From the NCBI GenBank assembly GCA_011056835.1, contig DSDU01000096.1, forward strand, positions 1 to 45,187: a stretch of 45,187 bases of DNA. Direction: 5' to 3'. The translations under genes were made by a program, and so were the position numbers. The stretch comes from Deltaproteobacteria bacterium (lineage in GTDB: Bacteria > Desulfobacterota > Syntrophia > Syntrophales > UBA6807). Below the pieces are notes generated by a model, which was given only the letters and a program-made list of their open reading frames with translations, was not told where the DNA came from and did not search any database. Positions 38,419 through 44,735 of the stretch are shown here, in pieces (within the stretch, counting starts at the first letter, position 1; every line of letters starts with the position of its first letter).

Positions 38419-38494
38419 TGGAGCCCACGACCAGGATTGAACTGGTGACCTCATCCTTACCAAGGATGTGCTCTACCGACTGAGCTACGTGGGC
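38419..38494 (-). tRNA. tRNA-Thr (GGT)
   Basis: Cloverleaf on the minus strand with acceptor GCCCACG/CGTGGGC, encoded CCA and anticodon loop TTGGTAA (anticodon GGT). Fourth tRNA in the Thr-Tyr-Gly-Thr cluster. Confidence 0.96.
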
Positions 38495-38571
38495 GTATCT
38501 TTACCTGAAAAACCATTCATTACACTCGCACAGATCCGGCATCCGCATCCGCACTGGCGTTCTAAAAATAA

Positions 38572-38647
38572 TGGAGCGGGAAACGGGATTCGAACCCGCG
38601 ACCCTCGGCTTGGAAGGCCGATGCTCTAGCCACTGAGCTACTCCCGC
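38572..38647 (-). tRNA. tRNA-Gly (TCC)
   Basis: Minus-strand cloverleaf with acceptor GCGGGAG, encoded CCA, T-arm GGTTCGAATCC and anticodon loop CTTCCAA (anticodon TCC). Third tRNA of the cluster. Confidence 0.96.
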
Positions 38648-38665
38648 CTTTTATCTGAAACAAAA

Positions 38666-38750
38666 TGGTGGAGGGGGGAGGATTCGAACCTCCGTAGGCT
38701 CCGCCGGCAGATTTACAGTCTGCTCCCTTTGGCCGCTCGGGAACCCCTCC
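38666..38750 (-). tRNA. tRNA-Tyr (GTA)
   Basis: Minus-strand 85-base tRNA with acceptor GGAGGGG, a long variable arm and encoded CCA. The anticodon stem-loop ACTGTAAAT gives anticodon GTA. Second tRNA of the cluster. Confidence 0.96.
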
Positions 38751-38769
38751 ACAAGCTTTTATCGCTACA

Positions 38770-38845
38770 TGGAGCTGGCGATGGGACTCGAACCCGCAAC
38801 CTGCTGATTACAAATCAGCTGCTCTACCTGTTGAGCTACGCCAGC
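38770..38845 (-). tRNA. tRNA-Thr (TGT)
   Basis: Minus-strand cloverleaf with acceptor GCTGGCG, encoded CCA and anticodon loop TTTGTAA (anticodon TGT). First tRNA of the cluster and first gene behind the promoter at 38906-38934. Confidence 0.96.
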
Positions 38846-38905
38846 GTTTGTAATGGCACCTTCCAGTTGTTAAAAAACAGCTATCCCTCAAAAGCTAATT
38901 TGACA

Positions 38906-38934
38906 CCTTAATCGTAAAATTAACTTTTTGTCAA
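38906..38934 (-). promoter_or_regulatory. Promoter of the tRNA-rpmG-secE-nusG unit
   Basis: On the minus strand, a perfect TTGACA (38934-38929) is followed by TTAAGG after 17 bases, or TAAGGT after 18. The -35 context is AT-rich. It lies about 60 bases before the first tRNA and is the main visible promoter for the start of the supercluster. Confidence 0.55.
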
Positions 38935-38966
38935 GAATATTTTTACCGTCTCTCCCACAAAAACAA

Positions 38967-40472
38967 CTATTGATGTTCTGCGAATATATCGGCTGAGAAA
39001 ACATAAATCTCTGTTTCTCCATCCTTCCATGCATTGGCCGGCAGACCAGCCTTGTGACATGTTTCTTCCAGGAACGTGACCTTATCCCAGTTATATTGGG
39101 TTGCCACCTGGGGAAGCAGAACACCCCGGTACATCCCCCTCATAACATAAATACCGTGCTTGCCTACCTCGATCTCATCGATGCTTTTAATCTTGCGCAA
39201 TGGCGACAAGACCGATATCTCAATTTTCATCTCCTTCAACTCATTCGCCGACACCGGTGGAAAACGCGGGTCATGAAAAGCCGCTGACCGCGCCATTTCC
39301 TCAACGGTTTTGTAAAGCGATCCCCTTGCTTCAAATGATCCGATGCATCCTCGCAATTCTTCGTTCTTTTTCAACGTCACGAAAGCGCCCCGATTTTCAT
39401 GAAGACTTCTCAAATCTCTTGAAAATTCGGGCAATGCCTGATCCCTCAGCTGTAACTCGATACTTTTACGTGCGATAGCAAGAAGTTGTCTTTTTTCGTC
39501 ATCACTTAATCCTGATACCACACCCGCGTCCCCCCCCGCAGGCGATCGACCTGCGGCATGCTTCTTATAAAAGACGGCGGCGGCGTAACCGACAACCCCT
39601 TGCCGATCTCCCGTCACATCACCTGAGTTTGCATATTTCAAAATTTTTGCACTGTCAGCCCCCCGCTTTTGAGCAATCATAATCGCGGCAGCCACAGGTC
39701 CGCCGCCACAGGCTTCACACGAACCACTGTCGAGGTCCGCCAACAATCCCTGCCAATCCATCTTTTCAATATGCTTCAAAGCAATGGCATCCATGGCAGT
39801 CGCACGGTCATACCCATGGAAATGAGAGAGATCGGAACTTGCCACGATCAATACATTCTTATTTTTTGTTACGGCGGCTACTGCCGCGGACAGCGCCTCG
39901 CAGGTCCTTCGGTCCTGCGAGCCCATAACAACGGGAACAAAGGGAAAGTCTCCCAGCACGACCTGCAAAAAGGGGAGCTGAATTTCAACAGAATGCTCCT
40001 GGACATGAGCGGCCGGATTTATAGAAACAACATCACTCTGGGCGATGATTGCATCAGCCAATAACTTATCCACCTTCACGATTCCCAGCGGAGTTTCATA
40101 TCCCCCATCATTATATATAGATGCCCCCTGAAAGTATGCCCGATGACTCGGGCCGATGATGATCACCGAATCAAAGACTTTCCCGGCAATCTGCTTGTAT
40201 GAATGAGCGGCCACCTGACCGGAATAGGCATAGCCTGCGTGGGGAGAGACAAGAGCAACAATGATTCCGTCAACGGCGTCCGCCGGTGTGTTTGCCAGAT
40301 ACTCTTCCACCTGGTTCTTCAAAACGGTCGGATTTCCCGGGTACCATGACCCCGCAATGACCGATTTTCGAATACCACTTTTCACTTCGCTACCCCCTCC
40401 CTCATGAGAAAACAAAAAAACAAGGAAGATAACTGCGATTGCTCCCAGGATCTGTCGCATGGAATCATTCAT
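38967..40472 (-). CDS. MEMO1-AMMECR1 fusion (AmmeMemoRadiSam system proteins B + A), membrane-anchored or exported
   Basis: A 501-residue two-domain protein. Residues ~7-22 are a hydrophobic signal or anchor (ILGAIAVIFLVFLF). Residues ~33-305 are MEMO1-like, with the expected histidine and metal-site blocks SPHAGYAYSG, GPSHR, EHSVEIQLPFL and SSDLSHF, and Cys in SCEACGGGP. Residues ~322-498 are AMMECR1-like, with LRGCIGSF and FHDPRFPPV. Both families are associated with a radical SAM partner in the 'AmmeMemoRadiSam' set; the biochemical function is unknown. No radical SAM gene lies in the window. ATG 40472 lacks a clear ribosome binding site. It has its own promoter and reads toward the tRNA cluster. 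Confidence 0.9.
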   Translation of the reverse strand: MNDSMRQILGAIAVIFLVFLFSHEGGGSEVKSGIRKSVIAGSWYPGNPTVLKNQVEEYLANTPADAVDGIIVALVSPHAGYAYSGQVAAHSYKQIAGKVFDSVIIIGPSHRAYFQGASIYNDGGYETPLGIVKVDKLLADAIIAQSDVVSINPAAHVQEHSVEIQLPFLQVVLGDFPFVPVVMGSQDRRTCEALSAAVAAVTKNKNVLIVASSDLSHFHGYDRATAMDAIALKHIEKMDWQGLLADLDSGSCEACGGGPVAAAIMIAQKRGADSAKILKYANSGDVTGDRQGVVGYAAAVFYKKHAAGRSPAGGDAGVVSGLSDDEKRQLLAIARKSIELQLRDQALPEFSRDLRSLHENRGAFVTLKKNEELRGCIGSFEARGSLYKTVEEMARSAAFHDPRFPPVSANELKEMKIEISVLSPLRKIKSIDEIEVGKHGIYVMRGMYRGVLLPQVATQYNWDKVTFLEETCHKAGLPANAWKDGETEIYVFSADIFAEHQ

Positions 40473-40508
40473 TTTGACTGCACTTTACAGGTGAGATATA
40501 ACCTATAA

Positions 40509-40537
40509 TTAATATAAACTCATTAATTCCTTGTCAA
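40509..40537 (-). promoter_or_regulatory. Promoter of the MEMO1-AMMECR1 gene
   Basis: On the minus strand, a perfect TTGACA (40537-40532) is followed after 17 bases by TATTAA (40514-40509). The predicted start is about 30 bases before ATG 40472. It stands back to back with the gapA promoter. Confidence 0.65.
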
Positions 40538-40611
40538 GAAGTGATTTCATATTTTTTATACATACTGGGAGATTACTATAACTCATCTACGAAAAAACAT
40601 CAAAAAACATA

Positions 40612-40640
40612 TTGACTTGCTGCATTCTGGCCGTTAATAT
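40612..40640 (+). promoter_or_regulatory. Promoter of gapA-tpiA-secG
   Basis: TTGACT at 40612-40617 and TAATAT at 40635-40640 are separated by exactly 17 bases. This gives a leader of about 100 bases before ATG 40748. Two perfect TATAAT hexamers at 40709 and 40720 lie in that leader but have no matching -35. Confidence 0.7.
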
Positions 40641-40747
40641 CCATGCGTCCCGGCATGAAGTTAGATCTTGAATATCGTCATCTCTCTGTCCGGGCAACCA
40701 TAATTCGTTATAATCATGTTATAATAAAACGATACTGGAGGTCTGCC

Positions 40748-41761
40748 ATGAGCATAAAAGTCGCGATCAATGGTTTTGGAAGAGTAGGCAGGTACTTGGT
40801 CAGGGCGAGTCTCGGACGAGACGACATCGAGATCGTCGCCGTTAACACGCGGGCAAAGGCGACAACGCTCTGTCACCTTCTCAAATATGATTCGGTCCAC
40901 GGGATATTTAATGCGGAAATCACTGGTGAAGAAGGCAAAATCATTGTCAACGGCAAACCAATTACCGTAACGAACGAAACAGCAAATCTCGCACAGCTTC
41001 CCTGGAAGGACCTCGGAGTGGACATTGTCTTGGAATCGACGGGTAAATTCAGAAAAAAGGATCAGTGCCGTCCCCATCTCGATGCCGGTGCTAAGAAAGT
41101 CATTATTGCCGCCCCCGGTAAGGGCGTCGACGGAACGTTTGTCATGGGAGTCAATGAAGAAATGTATGACCCCGCCAGACATCACATCGTTTCGAATGCA
41201 TCCTGCACGACAAACTGCCTGGCCCCGGTTGTAAAAGTCATTCACGATAATTTCACCGTTGTCCGAGGACTTATGACAACAATTCACGCTTACACTATGG
41301 ATCAACGCCTTCTCGACGGATCGCACAGCGACCTGCGAAGGGGTCGTGCGGCTGCGCTTTCCATAGTACCGACATCAACAGGTGCGGCCAAGGCAGTCGC
41401 CGAAGTCATACCAGCTCTCGAAGGCAAGCTTGACGGAATTGCCATGAGAGTCCCCACACCAAATGTATCCGTTGTCGATCTGGCCGTGGAGGTTGGAAAA
41501 AGAGTCACTATCGACGACATCAACGGGGCACTTAAAGAAGCAGCAGAAGGCAGGCTCAAGGGAATCATGGCATTCTGCGACGAAGAACTTGTATCGGTGG
41601 ACTTTACAAGCGATTCCCATTCTTCGATCGTGGACGGTCCGATCACCACGGTCATTGACGGTAATTTTGTTAAAGTATTCTCATGGTATGACAATGAAAG
41701 CGGCTTTGCGTGCAGAATGGTCGATCTCGCCACATTCATGGGCAAAAAGATGACGGGATGA
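40748..41761 (+). CDS. gap: Glyceraldehyde-3-phosphate dehydrogenase
   Basis: Interconverts glyceraldehyde 3-phosphate and 1,3-bisphosphoglycerate. The N-terminal NGFGRVGR opens the 337-residue enzyme; the catalytic block is SNASCTTNC with Cys153, and the catalytic His lies in TTIHAYTMDQ. ATG 40748 has GGAG 8 bases upstream. The cofactor loop reads VAVNTRAKATT: Thr34-Arg35 replace the Asp-Leu of NAD-specific enzymes, which suggests NADP or mixed use. tpiA follows after 4 bases; pgk is not between them. Confidence 0.96.
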   Translation: MSIKVAINGFGRVGRYLVRASLGRDDIEIVAVNTRAKATTLCHLLKYDSVHGIFNAEITGEEGKIIVNGKPITVTNETANLAQLPWKDLGVDIVLESTGKFRKKDQCRPHLDAGAKKVIIAAPGKGVDGTFVMGVNEEMYDPARHHIVSNASCTTNCLAPVVKVIHDNFTVVRGLMTTIHAYTMDQRLLDGSHSDLRRGRAAALSIVPTSTGAAKAVAEVIPALEGKLDGIAMRVPTPNVSVVDLAVEVGKRVTIDDINGALKEAAEGRLKGIMAFCDEELVSVDFTSDSHSSIVDGPITTVIDGNFVKVFSWYDNESGFACRMVDLATFMGKKMTG

Positions 41762-41765
41762 CACT

Positions 41766-42512
41766 ATGATCAAACCACTTATTGCGGCAAACTGGAAAAT
41801 GAACAAAACAATCGCCGAAGCTGAGGATTTTGCAATGCAGGCAAAGAAAAAGTTTGCCGCTATCGGTCGCGACATTATCTTTGCGCCACCATACACGGCC
41901 CTCTATGCCGTAGGAAAAATCCTGAAAGGATCACCGGTACACTTGGCGGCTCAAAATATGCATTGGGCCGAAAAAGGCGCTTTTACCGGAGAAGTGTCGG
42001 CGGCGATGCTTGTCGATGCCGGATGCGACTACGTCATCATCGGCCATTCGGAGCGGCGTACCATCTTCAGTGAAGATAACCGCCTGATCAACCAGAAAGT
42101 TGTAGTCGCATTGAAATCAAATCTGAAACCGATCTTCTGCATCGGAGAAACTCTGGAAGAAAGAGAGTCGGAAAAGACTTTCGACATCCTTCGGCAACAA
42201 TTACAACAGGGATTGAATAATATTTCATCTGATGATATAAGGCATTGCATCATTGCGTACGAACCTGTCTGGGCAATCGGTACCGGCAGAACGGCAACAC
42301 CCGAACAGGTCGAAAAAGCTCACTCTTTTACAAGAAAAGTAATCGGCAATTTACACGGCGCGGCGATCAGCGACAACATACCGATACTGTATGGCGGCAG
42401 CGTCAATCCCGAAAACGTTTCCGGCCTCATGTCGCAGCGCAATATCAACGGCGCCCTCGTTGGCGGAGCGAGCCTCGACATTGAATCGTTCGCAAAAATT
42501 GTCGGATTTTAA
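41766..42512 (+). CDS. tpiA: Triosephosphate isomerase
   Basis: Interconverts dihydroxyacetone phosphate and glyceraldehyde 3-phosphate. The 248-residue barrel has Lys11 (ANWKMNKT), the catalytic His in VIIGHSERR, the catalytic Glu in YEPVWAIGTG and the phosphate-binding LYGGSVNPEN. It starts 4 bases after gapA and is followed by secG after 22 bases. Confidence 0.97.
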   Translation: MIKPLIAANWKMNKTIAEAEDFAMQAKKKFAAIGRDIIFAPPYTALYAVGKILKGSPVHLAAQNMHWAEKGAFTGEVSAAMLVDAGCDYVIIGHSERRTIFSEDNRLINQKVVVALKSNLKPIFCIGETLEERESEKTFDILRQQLQQGLNNISSDDIRHCIIAYEPVWAIGTGRTATPEQVEKAHSFTRKVIGNLHGAAISDNIPILYGGSVNPENVSGLMSQRNINGALVGGASLDIESFAKIVGF

Positions 42513-42534
42513 CAACACAAGGAGATAAAAAACA

Positions 42535-42894
42535 TTGCACGCATTTATTAGTATCCTTCACATCGTGATCTGCCTGCTTCTCATATTCATCGTTCTCGTT
42601 CAGTCAGGCAAGGGAGCGGACATGGGAGCCGCCTTCGGCGGATCGAGTCAGACCCTTTTCGGAAGCGCGGGACCGGCAACCTTTCTCGGAAAAATGACCT
42701 CAGTCATCGCAACGGTTTTCATGATCACATCTCTCTGGCTTGCCTATTTTGCCGTCCATAAGCCCAGTTCAGTAATTGATAATTTTTCCCCGCCGGCAGT
42801 AGAACAAACCATCCCGATAAATGAAGCCGGAGGAAGCGCACCCGCTGAGCCTGGAACAGTGTCGACGCCTGCGGACAGGGACGATCAAAAATAA
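42535..42894 (+). CDS. secG: Protein translocase subunit SecG
   Basis: Accessory subunit of SecYEG. The 119-residue product has two membrane helices around the conserved loop VLVQSGKGADMGAAFGG-type sequence, followed by GSAGPATFLGKMT, and a polar Pro/Ala-rich tail. It starts at TTG 42535, with AAGGAG 10 bases upstream; no ATG is in position. The tpiA-secG-tRNA-Leu(GAG) order is also seen in other proteobacteria. Confidence 0.95.
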   Translation: MHAFISILHIVICLLLIFIVLVQSGKGADMGAAFGGSSQTLFGSAGPATFLGKMTSVIATVFMITSLWLAYFAVHKPSSVIDNFSPPAVEQTIPINEAGGSAPAEPGTVSTPADRDDQK

Positions 42895-42946
42895 AAGCCA
42901 TTGATTGACGCACATAAAAAATTGTAAAGTGCGCTTGTTTTTTGTA

Positions 42947-42975
42947 TTGACAAAGAGAAAAAAAACACATAGCCT
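42947..42975 (+). promoter_or_regulatory. Promoter of tRNA-Leu
   Basis: A perfect TTGACA at 42947-42952 is followed after 17 bases by TAGCCT at 42970-42975. The start would be about 5 bases before the mature tRNA, a usual arrangement. A weak 5-base-pair hairpin with a T run (about 42908-42945) just upstream may end the secG transcript. Confidence 0.5.
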
Positions 42976-42986
42976 TTGACCTCAAA

Positions 42987-43073
42987 GCCGAAGTGGTGGA
43001 ATTTGGTAGACACGCTATCTTGAGGGGGTAGTGGGCACAACCCGTCCGGGTTCAAGTCCCGGCTTCGGCACCA
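42987..43073 (+). tRNA. tRNA-Leu (GAG)
   Basis: An 87-base class II tRNA with acceptor GCCGAAG/CTTCGGC, a long variable arm, encoded CCA and anticodon loop TTGAGGG (anticodon GAG). Followed after 14 bases by a strong terminator. Confidence 0.96.
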
Positions 43074-43087
43074 TATACAAAAGCAGG

Positions 43088-43119
43088 GGGTTATCCTGAA
43101 AAAGGATAACCCTTTTTTT
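43088..43119 (+). terminator. Intrinsic terminator after tRNA-Leu
   Basis: GGGTTATCC and GGATAACCC form a perfect 9-base-pair stem around TGAAAAA, followed by seven T residues. Canonical rho-independent terminator closing the gap-tpiA-secG-tRNA-Leu unit. Confidence 0.92.
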
Positions 43120-43219
43120 AACATCAAATGTTTTTGATCAACGCATCAGTCAACATTTAGATTTGATGGCTTCGTAGAAAGTCGGACCCGTATAACTATT
43201 CCGAGAAAACATTCTACAT

Positions 43220-43240
43220 TCCTCGCCCCTCACGCGAGGA
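43220..43240. repeat. Inverted repeat downstream of the MgtC/DUF4010 gene
   Basis: TCCTCGC and GCGAGGA form a 7-base-pair GC-rich stem around a 7-base loop. It lies about 55 bases past the stop of the minus-strand membrane-protein gene. On the minus strand a short T run follows only after some ten bases, so termination is possible but not certain. Confidence 0.5.
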
Positions 43241-43292
43241 TGAACCGGACGATGTATCAGATGCAGCGCCGCCTGACTCTGGAATCCGATTA

Positions 43293-44552
43293 TCAGAGCA
43301 TCAGAGCGGCCGCGGCGCCTGTCACGAGCATGAGACAAAAACCAGGCAGGATCGCCCGGCGGAGAGATGGGGCCCCCATAAACAGGACAAGGCAACCCTT
43401 GAAAAAGGTGTTTGAAACGGCGGCAAACATGACTGCCCGTCCGGCGGTCTGAAGGGAACTTCCCGTCTCCCCGCGGCTGAGATCGGCTACCGACAGGGCG
43501 ATGGCATCCACGTCAGCCAACCCGGCAACAATACTTGAAAGATAGATGCCCGTGTCCCCCAGGTACACATGGGCTGCCTTGGAAAGAAACAGAATGATTA
43601 CGAAAATGATACCAAAGGTTACCGCCGGCACCAGTTCAAAAGGATTGTGAAACGCTACATCGGCTTCCTGATCGGTTTTATGCCTCAGATACAGGTAAAT
43701 ACAATAGGCCAGCCCTGCGACAATGGGAACCATGATGGGCAGGAAAATCTGTCGTGCCAAGGGGAAGTTGACCACCGCCACTTCGACGATAACCCGGGAG
43801 AACATGACCGTCCACGCCACGATTATTGCGAGAGCAAAGGGTTTTGAAAACTCCTCATCGGTTTTGCTCTTAGAGGTAAAGCTGAGGGTAACGGCCGTGC
43901 TGGATGCAAGACCTCCCAGAAGACCGGTCAGTCCGATTCCTTTCCGAGCTCCGGCGATCTTGATCAGAATGTATCCCACGAAACTTATTCCCGAAATCAG
44001 AACAACGAGAAGCCAGATTTTGTAAGGATTGAATATATCGAACGGTGCGGGACCAAAAACCCGGTTGGGGAGTACAGGCAGTACGATCGCCGTGATGACG
44101 GCGAACTTCATGGTGGCAAAGATATCTTCTCGGGTCAGGCGCTCGACGAACCGGTGCATCTCCGGTTTGATGGAAAGAAGGACCGCCGTCGCCACACCGA
44201 TAGCTACGGCAAGGGCAAGCTGATCCCAGTAGGCCAGGGCGCCGGCCAAAAGGGTTAGAATCCCCGACGTTTCAGTGGTGAGACCAGTATCCCCATTCCA
44301 TGCATCGATAAAATAGTTGACGGCGAAAAATATGCCAACGATGATAATAATCGCCGTCAGTGGCCACGGAGACCGCATGAGATCAGACAGAAAGGCCCCC
44401 GCACAGCCGAGAAGTCCCATGACGGCAAGGGTTCTGACGCCGGTGGCCAGTTCCTTGCCCGGTGTATCGAACGCATATTCCCGCTGCATACCCACAAGAA
44501 CTCCGATTATGAGTGCGACACCGAATCGGATAAAAAGACCGGATTCTTCCAT
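43293..44552 (-). CDS. MgtC/SapB-type membrane protein with DUF4010 domain
   Basis: A 419-residue inner-membrane protein with about a dozen hydrophobic segments. Residues ~5-130 resemble the MgtC/SapB N-terminal module (GVLVGMQREYA; LATGVRTLAVMGLLGCAGA). The remainder matches the DUF4010 pattern (GISFVGYILIKIAGARKGIGLTGLLGG; GLADVDAIALSVADL, cited in part). The function of this family is unresolved; MgtC proteins are linked to magnesium limitation and ATP synthase control, and transport is often guessed. ATG 44552 has AGGT 8 bases upstream. It stands alone, with its own promoter and a long leader. Confidence 0.85.
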   Translation of the reverse strand: MEESGLFIRFGVALIIGVLVGMQREYAFDTPGKELATGVRTLAVMGLLGCAGAFLSDLMRSPWPLTAIIIIVGIFFAVNYFIDAWNGDTGLTTETSGILTLLAGALAYWDQLALAVAIGVATAVLLSIKPEMHRFVERLTREDIFATMKFAVITAIVLPVLPNRVFGPAPFDIFNPYKIWLLVVLISGISFVGYILIKIAGARKGIGLTGLLGGLASSTAVTLSFTSKSKTDEEFSKPFALAIIVAWTVMFSRVIVEVAVVNFPLARQIFLPIMVPIVAGLAYCIYLYLRHKTDQEADVAFHNPFELVPAVTFGIIFVIILFLSKAAHVYLGDTGIYLSSIVAGLADVDAIALSVADLSRGETGSSLQTAGRAVMFAAVSNTFFKGCLVLFMGAPSLRRAILPGFCLMLVTGAAAALML

Positions 44553-44596
44553 GATTTGAACCTGTTTCAGCTTTTCCGATCGTTGGTTATTTCCTG

Positions 44597-44680
44597 TGAG
44601 CGGGACCCTTCCGGAGAATCGCCCGCCTTGATATGACTACCCGTACATAAGTCGTCTGGTTGCCCACTGTATCGACAGTG
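44597..44680 (-). promoter_or_regulatory. Structured leader of the MgtC/DUF4010 gene
   Basis: Between the promoter at 44706-44735 and ATG 44552 lie about 147 untranslated bases. They hold a perfect 6-base-pair hairpin (CACTGT/ACAGTG, 44665-44680) and a second stem GCGGG/CCCGC (about 44597-44629). I do not recognise a known riboswitch. Function is inferred only from length and pairing. Confidence 0.35.
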
Positions 44681-44705
44681 CAGGAAACGTTTTTATTTAT
44701 GCAAA

Positions 44706-44735
44706 AGTATATGGGGCGAGGCTCATAAGTGTCAA
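44706..44735 (-). promoter_or_regulatory. Promoter of the MgtC/DUF4010 gene
   Basis: On the minus strand, a perfect TTGACA (44735-44730) is followed after 18 bases by TATACT (44711-44706), one mismatch from consensus. It is among the best promoters by sequence in the window. Confidence 0.7.

Noticed and set aside
40700-40730. Two perfect TATAAT hexamers in the gapA leader as promoters
   Set aside because: No -35 hexamer stands 16-18 bases upstream of either, while TTGACT/TAATAT with a 17-base spacer is present further up.
44553-44700. A c-di-GMP or fluoride riboswitch in the DUF4010 leader
   Set aside because: Neither set of conserved core bases is present; only generic hairpins can be seen.
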